This document shows positions 53,880 through 64,000 of a stretch of DNA of 64,000 bases, in pieces. Location: positions 186,001-250,000 of the forward strand of contig NW_026014861.1 of NCBI RefSeq assembly GCF_020379485.1, given 5' to 3'. Within the stretch, counting starts at the first letter, position 1, and each line of letters opens with the position of its first letter. The notes below the pieces were generated by a model. The model had not been told where the DNA came from, made no database searches, and was given only the letters and a program-made list of their open reading frames with translations. The DNA comes from Brassica napus (lineage: Eukaryota > Streptophyta > Magnoliopsida > Brassicales > Brassicaceae). Made by a program: the position numbers and the translations under genes.

Positions 53880-56800
53880 TCAGCTCCTTCTCTTCCCAAG
53901 ATCAATGAGGCCCAACCTGATGTGAATGGACTCCATTGTCTTCTGTCTTGCAGCCTTGGTGAACACATCAGCCAACTGATCTTCACTCCTTGTATAGCAT
54001 GGCAAGATGACTCCTAGGATGATCATCTGCCTCACTTTGTGGCAATCAACTTCAATGTGCTTGGTTCTCTCATGGAACACCGAGTTGGAGGCAATGTGGA
54101 TAGCTGCTTGGTTATCACAATGCATTGTCATTGGCGTGGTTTGATCAATCTCCAAATGCTTCAAGATGCCTTTGATCCACACCAGCTCGTTGGTAAGCTT
54201 CAGCATAGCTCTATACTCAGCTTCTGCGCTTGAGCAAGAGACCACCTTCTGCTTCTTACTCTTCCATGTAACCAAGTTGCCTCCAATGAATGTGCAATAG
54301 CCTGTGGTTGATCTCCTGTCTGCTCTATCACCAGCCCAATCCGCATCACAGTATCCAACCACTTCAGTGCTCCCATTGCAACCCATCCATATTCCTTGAT
54401 CAGGTGAGCCGTTGAGATACATCAGAATTCTCTCCACCATACGCCAGTGATGATCCTTAGGCACTTGCATATGTTGACTCACCTGATTCACAGCAAAACA
54501 AATGTCAGGTCTAGTTATGGTAAGGTAAATCAGTTTACCAACTAGTTTTCTATAGAGTTTAGGATCCTGATAAGGTTTGCTGTCTTCAATCTCCCCCTCT
54601 CGTGGGACTTTGTAGCCATCCTCCATAGGCATCCTTGCTGTCTTGCCTCCATAAGCACCTGCACCTTTCAAAAGATCAAGTGTATACTTCCTTTGGGACA
54701 TGAATAAGCCTTCCTTGGATCTACATATCTCAATTCCAAGAAAGTATTTCATTTCTCCCAAGTCTTTAATCTCAAACATGGATTTAAGAAACTCCTTGGT
54801 TGCTATGATACCTTCCTTATCACTTCCTGTGATAATGATGTCATCAACATACACAAGGAGTGCAATCATACCTGAGGGAGTAGTGAGTGTGAAGAGAGTG
54901 TGGTCTAGTTCAGAGTTCTTGAAGCCTCGGCCATTCAGAGTAGTGCTCAGCTTGTTGTACCAAGCTCTTGGTGATTGCTTCAGCCCATAGATAGCTTTCT
55001 TCAGTCTCAATACATTTCCTCTCTTCACTAAGTGTTCTAGGCCTGGAGGTGGATGCATATATACTTCATCCTCAAGTTCACCTTGTAGGAATGCATTCTT
55101 CACATCCATTTGCCATAACCCCCATCCAAGATTCACAGCCAAGCTTAATACAATCCGTATTGTATGTAGTTTAGCTACTGGTGCAAAGGTTTCTATGTAA
55201 TCTTCTCCATAAGTTTGAGTGAAACCTCTGGCTACTAGCCTTGACTTCTTCCTCTCAACCTTTCCATCAGCCTTATACTTGATTGTGAATATCCATTTAC
55301 TACTCACAGCCTTCTTCCCTTTTGGTAACTCACTCTCATACCATGTATCATTCTTGATCATGGCTCCTGCCTCAGCTCCAACTGATTCCTTCCATTCTTT
55401 ATCCATCATTGCCTCTTCATAGTTTCTTGGTATGTAGTTCTCATCCAAGTTTACCATAAAGGCACAATGTTCTTCAGGGTATTGAGCAAAGGAACACACA
55501 GCTTGAGAAGGATGCTCCACAGCTTGGGCATTGTAGTACACTCGCGTGTTTACCCAAGTAGAAGGATCCTTTCTCAGCCTTGTGCTTCTTCTCAATACTG
55601 GTTGGTTCTGAACCTGCTCCTCTTGGACACTCGGTTCTGGTGCTTCAGCCTGAGCTTCTACTTCTCCTTGGCTTTGATCACCTTGATTGTGAGAGCCTGA
55701 AACACTCTCTTCTTCTTCACTCAAGCCGGCTCCATCCTGACCATCTTCTTGAGTTTCAGATTCCCTGCCCCCCTCACGATCAAGGTGAGGTGACTGATTA
55801 GCTTCACTAGGGGCCGGAGAACTCTCATGTTGGTTCCTACTCCCCACATTTGGATCCTGGTTCATCTTGATACCTAGACCCTCCAAAATCAGTCTTAAGG
55901 CGCCTGCCTTATCTGACGTTAGATCCTTTAGCTCCTCTTGATTCCTTTCTTCATAGTATCCTCTAGCTTCTATGAACTTCACATCTCTAGAGATTAGGAC
56001 TCTTCTAGTATCTGGATCATAGCACTTGTATCCCTTTTGTGTTGTTGAATAGCCAATAAACATAGCCTTAGTGCTCCTTGCCTCTAGCTTGTTTCTTAAC
56101 TCTCCTGGTACCAACACAAAGCATAGACATCCAAATACTCTCAAGTAATCCACTGATGGCTTGTGCTTGTTTAGAACTTCAAATGGTGCTTGACCCTTCA
56201 ACACCTTTGTGGGAATCCTGTTGATCAAGTAACAAGCAGTAGCCACAGCATCACTCCAGAACCTCTTTGGAACATTTGCTTGGAACATCATTGACCTAGC
56301 AACCTCCATCAAGTGTCGGTTCTTCCTCTCAGCTACCCCATTCTGTTGTGGAGTATAAGGACAGCTTGTTTGATGCAAGATCCCATGATGCTCTAGATGA
56401 CTTTTGAACGCATAGCTTGTGTACTCCCCTCCATTATCTGATCTCAAAATTTTAATCTTGGCATTATAATGGTTAGTCACATGAGCTTGAAAGTTCTTAA
56501 ATGCATCTATCACTCTATCTTTTGATGGGATTAAAGTTAACCAGGTGTATTTGGATTTTTCATCAATGAATGTGACAAAGTATTTATGATTGTCTCTAGA
56601 TATGCAAGGTGCAGTCCACACATCAGAATGAATAAGATCAAAGCACTTATCATAAACACTAGTAGAGTTTGGAAACACAGTTTTACAATGCTTGCCTAAA
56701 ATGCAAGCTTCACAATCCTTATTCTCAAATAAAACACCTGGTAACATCAAGTTTAAAGCTCTACCATGAGGATGTCCTAATCTAGCATGCCACAAAGCAT

Positions 56801-58430
56801 TTTTATTTATACTAGAAGCAGTAGTAAATGAGCAATTGTAATTGGAAACAGGATCAAGTTCTTCAAGCAAATACAACTCTCCTTTAGTGATTCCTTTTCC
56901 AATCACGTGGCTGCTCTCAATATCCTGAAACTTTACATCATTAGGACTGAATATAACATTGCAATTCAAATCAGTTGTGCATTTCTTAACAGATAGCAAG
57001 TTAGATGTAAATTCAGGCATGTAGAAAGCTCTAGTGTTCTTATCAAACAACTTCAAATTTCCTATTCCTCTAATAGGGATCTTGTCTCCATTTGCAATCA
57101 TAACATGTCCACTAGTTGGTTCTATATCCTTAATCAGATTTGTATCACTAATCATGTGATGAGATGCACCAGAATCAACAATTAATGGCTTAGTTATATT
57201 GCTAGCAGTATGACAACGGTTCAAAGGTGATCTAAATGCATTTAGTTCATGATTTATCCTAGCATTTCTAGCAAAAGTGTACTCATGTCTAGCATGTTCA
57301 TTGCCTTTAACCCTATCCATCCTAGCAATATCAGCAACACAAGGAGATGTTTCTATAGTCTTAGCTATCATGGATGCACCAAAGGAGTATCCATGAGTGT
57401 TACCATTCTCCTTGAGCATTTTGAAGAGAGCATCCATCTCGGATCTCCTGATGAAGTCTTGATCATTGCCACGGATGTTAGGAGCTCCTGAGTATGTCAC
57501 CAGTGCCTTGCCATCACCCTCACGTCCCTCTCCTTCAGCTCCACGGCTAGATGATCCGGCTCCACTTGTTCCTTCAGAAGCATGAGCCCTTGCCTCCCTT
57601 TCCTTCATGAACTTCGCTGGCTTCAGATGAGGATGTAGTATCCAGCACTGGCTCTTCTTGTGCCCATGCTTCTTGCAGTGATCACAATTGCCATTGAACT
57701 TCCTATCCTCATACTTGCCGTGTGCTGCTCTGTTGGCTTGTGGTATCTCCTCATGATCAGTTCACGCAGCATTGGCTAGAGACAAGTCTCCTTTACCACC
57801 AAACAAGCCAATGGAGCCTTGCTCCTTTTGTATCTGAGCACACGCATCCTCCAGGTCCGGAAGCTTCTCAGCCCTCAACATATGCTGAATCAACCCACTG
57901 TAGCTTGGATTCAATGTAAGCAACAACCCAAAGACTTTATCTTGCTCTCTCCTTTCATTTAGCAGCTCTGGATCAGTTGTGCTCGGCCTCAGCATCTCCA
58001 GCTCTGACCAGAGTGTCCGGAACCTCCCCAAATGCTTAGTGAACTCCATGTCCTCCTGAGTTAGATCATTCAAAGCTTTCTTCACTTCAAAGACCCGGCT
58101 GAGGTTAGAGGTGTTTCCATACACCTTCTTCAATGTTTCCCACAGCTCCTTGGCTGTCTCACAATAGCTGTAAGCATCTAGAATGGCTGGCTCCAACGAG
58201 CTATGAAGAGCAGACATCACCACCATGTCCTCTTGTTGCCACTTCTCAGCTTCAGCTTCCGAGACACTCTCCTTGTCTCCTCCTTGAGTAATGAGCTTTG
58301 GAGCCTCACCAGATGTGATGTGCTTCCATAAACCCTTACTTCCCACAGCAGTCTTCACCATCCTAGACCATACTAGGTAGTTACTTCCCTTGAAAGTCAC
58401 AGCAACCTTCATCTTGGAACCACTCTCCAT
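53880..58430 (-). pseudogene. gag-pol of element O with a single TGA
   Basis: From ATG 58430 (an upstream in-frame ATG at 58445 is less likely, because D starts at the equivalent of 58430) the frame runs 222 codons to TGA at 57762-57764. It then continues in the same frame to 53880, 1516 codons in all. The stop lies in Gag, about 20 codons before the zinc knuckle. Downstream all parts are open: knuckle, protease DSGA, integrase HSDVWT / RSDNGGEY / AERKN, RT YVDD, RNase H YCDADWAGD. Apart from the TGA no lesion was seen. LTRs are nearly identical, so the stop may be as recent as the insertion. Confidence 0.93.
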
Positions 58431-58686
58431 CTTCAACAGTTTCACTTCAATAACTTGTAAAAGACTTGATCTTGAGACTCAGAACTACAACACCAGCTCA
58501 AACCCTTCCGTGCCTTGTCTTTACTCTTCAAAGAACCCTCAAAAAGCTAGATAAGACTTTCGGTATGAAGATGTAGCTCCCGGGATGCAGCTTCTTCCAA
58601 GAACACTCACACCACTCTCACTTGATCTCCCAAAGTTTCAAGTTTGAATCTTCAAGAGAAAAACGCCAAGAACTCAGATTGAAATC

Positions 58687-58704
58687 AACCTGGCTCTGAT
58701 ACCA
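58687..58704 (-). promoter_or_regulatory. Element O primer-binding site
   Basis: Reads tggtatcagagccaggtt on the minus strand, next to the LTR at 58705. The leader to ATG 58430 is 256 bp without an ORF. Confidence 0.92.
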
Positions 58705-59284
58705 TATAAGTTTTGAGTAAAGTAAAAGATAATCTGAGTTTAGATAAGAATAGAGAAGAGATTAAGAGACTAATGGAGAATCATTGTGAAAAGTATAGAG
58801 AGATTGATTTGTTTAGAACTGTCTAATCTTTATTAATTAGCTTAGGATACATTATATAGTAAGAGAGAGTCTCTAGGGTTTCGAAATACAAGAGGAGAAA
58901 GCATGTGAAGTCAATGGATAGGATAAGAATGCATTTGAACTATCCAATAGGAGTGACCGCGTGTGTGAAGCATCTTTGCTTTATGCCTTCTTCTTTCCAG
59001 CCCAAGACAGGCTGTCACACGCTCCTTCTTCCTTTGGTAACGGTCTGATCCTTCAGATAAGTGATCAGAGCTTCTTCTTATCTAGTTAAGTTACTTAAGT
59101 AACTCTTGGCTTAACCGTGGCTGAGGTAAGTGTGTATGGCCATGTACGGCCATGTACGGCCATGTACGGCCTTGTACGGATGCCTCAGCCTCACTTCTCC
59201 ATTCCTCCTAAGCTCCTTCTTCTCCATTCATACTTAACCTCTCAAGCCTTCTCTTTACCTCAAATGTCTCAACTCATCTCAACA
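58705..59284 (-). repeat. Element O 5' LTR
   Basis: 580 bp, the partner of 53159-53738. The decamer array is repeated here at 59140-59179 with the same four units. Confidence 0.95.
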
Positions 59285-59293
59285 ATCTCAACA

Positions 59294-59403
59294 CTCCCCC
59301 TCAAGCTTGACCATGTGGAACAAGTCAAGCTTGGAAACCATGAAGACCTCCCTCATTAAAAACCTCACCAAAGAAAACCCATTGGGATAAAACTTTGATG
59401 AGG
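59294..59403 (-). promoter_or_regulatory. Element N two-hairpin module and purine tract
   Basis: On the minus strand, SL1 (59363-59403) has arms CCTCATCAAAG and CTTTGGTGAGG; A has CAAGG with the same right arm, so N restores a Watson-Crick pair where A has G-U. SL2 (59303-59332) has arms AAGCTTGAC / GTCAAGCTT. Confidence 0.86.
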
Positions 59404-59435
59404 GAAAAAGAGTGGAGACTCCATGGTTAAGGGGT

Positions 59436-62400
59436 TCAGCTCCTGGGAGTAAGATCAATGAGTCCAAGCCTGGATAGTATGGACTCCATTGTCTTCAATC
59501 TCGCTGCCTTGGTAAACACATCTGCAAGCTGATCTTCATTTCTTGTATAACATGGTAGAATCACTCCTAAGATAATCATCTGTCTCACCTTATGACAATC
59601 CACCTCTATGTGCTTTGTTCTCTCATGAAACACTGAGTTGGAGGCAATGTGGATAGCTGCTTGATTGTCACAATGCATAGTCATAGGAGTGCTCTGCTCA
59701 ATCTCTAGATGCTTCAAGATCCCCTTAATCCACACCAACTCGTTTGTCAGCTTCAACATGGCTCTATACTCAGCTTCAGCACTTGAACAAGAGATAACCT
59801 TCTGCTTCTTACTCTTCCAAGTAACCAAGTTCCCTCCAATGAATGTACAATACCCAGTAGTTGATCTCCTGTCCACTCTATCTCCTGCCCAATCAGCATC
59901 ACAATACCCAACCACTTCTGTACTGCCATTACAGCCCATCCAAACTCCTTGTCCAGCCGTCCCACTCAGATACCTCAGTATCCTATCAACCATCTTCCAG
60001 TGATGGACCTTTGGCGCCTGCATATGTTGACTCACTTGATTCACAGCAAAGCATATATCTGGCCTGGTAATAGTCAAGTAGATCAGCTTGCCAACCATCT
60101 TCCTATACAGCTTAGCATCCTCAAACAACTGGTTCTCTTCAACCTCCCCCTCACGTAAGACCTTATACCCCTCTTCAAGAGGTGTCTTGGCTACCTTTCC
60201 TCCAAGTACATCAGACTCCTTCAGCATATCCATTGTATACTTCCTTTGACACATAAACAAACCCTCCTTGGATCTTCATATCTCAATCCCCAAGAAATAC
60301 TTCATCTCTCCCAAGTCTTTGATATCAAACACAGACTTGAGGAACTCTTTAGTGGCTTTAATCCCAGCCTTATCACTCCCTGTGATAATCAAATCATCCA
60401 CATATACCAGTATCACAATGATCCCTGATGGAGTAACCAAAGTGAAGAGTGTATGATCAAGTTCAGACTTCCTGAATCCTCTCCCATTGAGAGTTGTACT
60501 CAGCTTCCTGTACCAAGCTCTAGGAGACTGCTTAAGCCCATATATTGCCTTCTTCAATCTCAAAACATTCCTTGGTTTTACTAGATGCTCAAGACCAGGA
60601 GGAGGAAGCATGTATACCTCATCTTCTAGCTCACCTTGTAAGAAAGCATTCTTCACATCCATCTGCCACAAATCCCACTCCAAGTTTGTCGCAATGGACA
60701 ACACAATCCGAACTGTGTGCAGCTTAGCTACTGGTGCAAAGGTATCAATGTAATCTTCTCCATAGGTCTGTGTAAATCCTCTTGCAACCAATCTAGTCTT
60801 CTTCCTATCAATCTGTCCATTTGCTAGATACTTGATTGTGAAGATCCATCTACTAGATACAGCCTTCTTTCCCTTAGGCAGCTCACTTTCATACCATGTA
60901 TCATTTTTGATCATAGCACCTGCTTCAGCTCCCAATGATTCTTTCCATTCCTTGTCTAACATAGCTTCTTCATAAGTTCTTGGTACATAACTCTCATCCA
61001 GACTAATCATAAAGGCATAATGCTCCTCTGGAAACTCGGCAAAGGAACACACGGCTTGAGAAGGATGCTCCACAGCCTGGGGATTGTAGTACACTCTCGT
61101 GTTTACCCAGTTGGAAGGATCCCTCTTTATCCTTGTATTCCTCCTCAAAGCTTGAACCTGATCTTCAGTTTACACACTAGCCGGCTCCACTTGCTCTTCT
61201 CCACTAGATTGAACCTCATCCACTTCTCCACTAGACTGAACCTCATCCACTTCTCCACTAGACTGAACATTGTTCTCAACTTCTTGTGATATATCTTGAT
61301 CATGAAGACCTGAATTCTCTTGGTTTTGCTCTTGCTCACCAGATTCAGTTCCATTCCCCCTCTCATGATCAAGAGGAGTTGTTCTTCCAGCTCCACCAGT
61401 CTGATTGGAAGGCTCTCTCCTTCCTGCTTCCTGATCCTGGGATAACCCTATCCCAAGCTTCTCCAACAACACTCTCAGTATTGTTGCCTTATCAGATGGA
61501 GCTTGAGACAAATCTTTCAGATTTTCCCACTCCTTTTCTTCATAATAACCTTTTGTTTCAACAAACTTCACTTCTCTAGATACCATCACCCTCCTTGCTT
61601 CAGGATCATAGCACTTGTACCCCTTCTGAGTGATAGAGTAACCAATGAACATAGCCTTAGTACTCTTTGCCTCCAGCTTGTTTCTCTGCTCTCCTGGAAC
61701 CATGACATAGCACACACACCCAAAGACACGTAGGTGATCAATGACAGGTTTGCTTTTGTTCAACACTTCAAATGGAGACAGATTCTTCAATATCTTGGTT
61801 GGAACCCGGTTGATGAGATAGCAAGCAGTCTGCACAGCATCACTCCAAAAGCGTTTTGGTACATTTGCATGAAACATCATTGATCTAGCAACCTCCATCA
61901 AGTGCCTGTTCTTCCTCTCAGCTACACCATTCTGCTGTGGTGTATAAGGGCAGCTAGTCTGATGCACAATCCCATGCTTGGCTAGATGACTCTTGAAGGC
62001 ATTGCTGATGTATTCACCTCCATTATCTGATCTCAGTACCTTCACAGTAGCATTGTATTGATTAGATACATATGCTTGGAAGTTCATAAATGCTTCTAGC
62101 ACCCTATCTTTAGATGGAAGCAATGTAAGCCAAGTATACTTAGACTTCTCATCAATGAATGTCACAAAGTACTTCTGGCTATCTCTAGACAAACAAGGAG
62201 CAGTCCACACATCTGAATGAACTAGATCAAAGCAATGCTCATAAGTAGTTTCTGATGTTGGAAAAACAGTCCTACAATGCTTTCCTAATATGCATGCTTC
62301 ACACTCCAAGTGATTAAATGACATTAGGAATTATCAATTCAATAGCACGAGCATGAGGATGTCCCAATCTAGCATGCCAAGTACTACTATCAATCTTCTC

Positions 62401-63558
62401 ATAAGTACTACTCAAACACATAGAATCAAAGGGTTTAGAGATCTTAGCCAATTGGAGCTGGTATAGATTATTCTTGCTGTCTCCTCTCCCAATGACCCTT
62501 CCAGTCTTCAAATCTTGGAACTCAACATCATCTGGCCTGAAGACTACCTGACAGCCAAGATCAATCGTGGCTTTCCTCACAGATAGTAGATTTGAAGCAA
62601 ATTGTGGCATGTAGAAGGCATCTGAGTCTTTATCAAATAGCTTGAGCTTTCCAACTCCTTCTATTGGAATCCTATCACCATTTGCTATCATCACACCCCC
62701 AGTAGCTTTCTTTACATCACTCATTAAGCTTCTGTCACTAATCATGTGATGACTTGCTCCAGAATCAATAATGATGGGTTTGTTGGATGTGGATGCTTTG
62801 GCAGGAGCACCTTGTCTCCGGGTCGTAGCCAAAGCATACACATACTTGACAAACTCATCCCATTCATCCTTTGTGACAGGTTCATCCGCTCCTTTTCACT
62901 CTAGCTTCCTCATAACCCCACTGCTCTCTTCAGATTCTCCCATGTAAGCTGAGTAGAAACACTCTCCTACTTGCATACTCTCCTTGATATCCTTCCTCCA
63001 TAATCTGCTCATCATAACCCACATCTTAGAAAGCTTTCTCAACTTTCCCTTCTTGCAGCTTGTACCTCTCTTCCATCTACCTGGCTTCTTGTTTATCTCC
63101 CACACATCACAAATGTGTTCAACCAGCTCACATATCTCTCCCATAAGAAAGCTAAAGATCACATCTTGCTTCCTCCTTCCTGTATGAGTTTTCACCATAC
63201 CCAACTCTGATTCTACTTCTCTCAGCCTCCCCACAAGCTGATACAACTCGTCCTTCCCTTGTCCTAGACTATAGATCACGCCCTTGGCTTCATGAACCTC
63301 CAACCTTGCTGGCTGACCTTCTTCAGCAGCTACCTCCTTTAAAGGTTCTACCTTTACTTGAATCTCCTTCAAACTTGCTGTCTGATCTTTCTCAGCAGCT
63401 CTCACCTTTAAAGGCTCTTCCTTTACATGATTACTCCAAATCCCACAGCTTTCCAAAGCTGTCTCTACCCAACCTGACCAGATCCACTCATTTTCTCTCC
63501 CTTTCTTCACTTGATAACTTGATCTTGTCTTCATCTCTCTGCTCACGTTTGACTCCAT
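59436..63558 (-). pseudogene. Defective gag-pol of element N
   Basis: Starts at ATG 63558. Gag is of the knuckle-less type (CKKGKLRKLSKMW, GECFYSAYM). Lesions in order: TGA at 62896-62898 in the Gag tail; a 2-bp deletion near 62320 (cctaatgtc for cctaatatgtc), which shifts frame before the integrase zinc motif CEACILGKHC; TAA at 61170-61172 in the linker (CAA in E); and TGA at 60276-60278 in RT after YFLGIEI (TGC in E). Between them protease DSGASHH, integrase HSDVWT / RSDNGGEY, RT YVDD and RNase H are readable. The linker holds a 27-bp repeat. It is the most decayed coding copy here. Confidence 0.92.
61196..61268 (-). repeat. 27-bp tandem repeat in N's integrase-RT linker
   Basis: Two full units and a 19-bp partial unit, in frame, encode repeated VQSSGEVDE. 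E has a shorter, diverged version of the same linker. Confidence 0.88.
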
Positions 63559-63686
63559 CAGATGTCCTCAATAAAACCCAGCAAATGAAGAACAGAGCTC
63601 AAAACCACCAAGAACACTCAAGAACAGCTCAAGAACACAAAACCAGATTTTTAAGAACATGAATAACACACTTCCACCCTTTTAGT

Positions 63687-63704
63687 AACCTGGCTCTGAT
63701 ACCA
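63687..63704 (-). promoter_or_regulatory. Element N primer-binding site
   Basis: Reads tggtatcagagccaggtt on the minus strand (63687-63704), next to the LTR. Confidence 0.92.
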
Positions 63705-64000
63705 TAAACATTTTTGTGTTTTAGAGTGTGTTTAAGAACAATCAGATTGTTTTGTGTAAGATTAAAGAGATTAAGAGAATAAGTAGAGAGAGAATAGAGA
63801 GAATACTCAAAACTCCATTAATTATTAACGATGAGGTTTACAACATATTTATATGAGTGAGACAATCCATTTTCGAAATGTATCTGATAGGGTAGAGATT
63901 CAGAGCATGTGTAGTCAAAGAGAGCTATCCAAAAGCAGCCAATGGGAGTCTTCACATGCTTGATCCCTTTGGCATCTTTTACTAGATGCTGTCTACTTTA
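63705..64000 (-). repeat. Element N 5' LTR, truncated by the window end
   Basis: The first 296 bases match 52634 onward with a few changes (for example ttttag versus tattag). No O insertion in this part. Confidence 0.92.

Larger units (their letters stand above)
53159..59284 (-). mobile_element. Element O: copia retrotransposon in N's LTR
   Basis: TSD atctc is at 53154-53158 and 59285-59289. LTRs are 580 bp with one difference noticed (aatgagctt versus aattagctt). Gag-pol is close to D and is broken only by one TGA. Confidence 0.96.
29044..64000 (+). mobile_element. Element M: copia retrotransposon split by G, H and N, right end off-window
   Basis: M proper is 29044-29358, 49666-49899 (5' LTR) and 49900-52633 (leader, gag and part of pol). 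It continues beyond N, off-window. The 5' LTR without insertions is 549 bp, close to J's 551 bp, and the proteins are nearly identical to J's. The right TSD cannot be seen. Confidence 0.9.
52634..64000 (-). mobile_element. Element N: copia retrotransposon inside M's pol, right end off-window
   Basis: Element N is 52634-53158 and 59290-64000, with O inside its left LTR. It is related to A and E: LTR end CACAAAAATGTTTA, and a Gag without knuckle. The five bases before it (catgg) are the presumed left TSD; the right one is off-window. Four lesions in gag-pol. Confidence 0.92.

Noticed and set aside
57762..57764. TGA in O, D and M as a programmed gag-pol readthrough signal
   Set aside because: The TGAs are at different places (Gag core in D, before the knuckle in O, integrase in M), and J, A and C have none, so they are ordinary mutations.
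1..64000. Host genes, tRNA genes, CRISPR arrays or bacterial operons
   Set aside because: Every base range is assigned to an LTR element by borders, TSDs or homology. Regular repeats found are LTR pairs or short tandem arrays, with no spacer-repeat order.

Overview
This window is plant nuclear DNA and consists entirely of nested Ty1/copia LTR retrotransposons. No host gene, tRNA, rRNA, CRISPR array or bacterial feature was found. Evidence: every complete element has a primer-binding site reading tggtatcagagccaggtt or a one-base variant, complementary to the 3' end of plant initiator-Met tRNA. Elements have a purine tract (gagggggag) next to the 3' LTR and 5-bp target-site duplications (TSDs). 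The coding elements carry a gag-protease-integrase-RT-RNaseH polyprotein in copia order, with YVDD in the RT. A dicot, possibly a crucifer, is a guess only.

Layout, solved from TSDs and LTR pairs. P is an old copia pol gene of which only 23 bp is visible (29021-29043, minus strand, encoding RLGHPHV). Two nests sit in it. Left nest: element D (+, from 10617, its first 12 bp off-window, to 29020). D's 5' LTR holds element B (-, from off-window to 10616), whose left LTR holds element A (-, 5-5544), and also solo LTR K (10722-11755). D's 3' LTR holds element J (-, 17221-28577), whose 5' LTR holds element E (+, 23003-28454). Right nest: element M (+, from 29044, runs off the window). M's 5' LTR holds element G (+, 29359-33538). 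Element H (+, 33541-49657) sits exactly at the G/M junction and contains C (+, 35596-45717), which contains F (-, 39782-43957). M's pol is cut by element N (-, from 52634, runs off the window), whose left LTR holds O (-, 53159-59284). Nesting depth reaches five (P>M>H>C>F).

Coding capacity. A and J have uninterrupted gag-pol frames (1410 and 1515 aa). C is open on both sides of F and in frame across it. B, D, E, M, N and O carry identifiable lesions. A, E and N form a clade whose Gag lacks the CCHC zinc knuckle present in B-type relatives C, D, J, M and O. F, G, H and K form a second class with long (0.9-1.06 kb) LTRs ending in CA and no gag-pol; they can move only by borrowing proteins.

The most interesting signal is non-coding. 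Just upstream of the purine tract, all eleven elements whose 3' end is visible, coding and non-coding alike, carry two consecutive hairpins with compensatory base changes. The second hairpin plus purine tract is also repeated two or three extra times inside the non-coding elements F, G and H. Several LTR families additionally share a composite U3 block and clusters of CCGTAC/GTACGG. LTR pairs differ by only a few bases by eye, so most insertions are recent, and insertions fall into other elements' LTRs more often than LTR length predicts.
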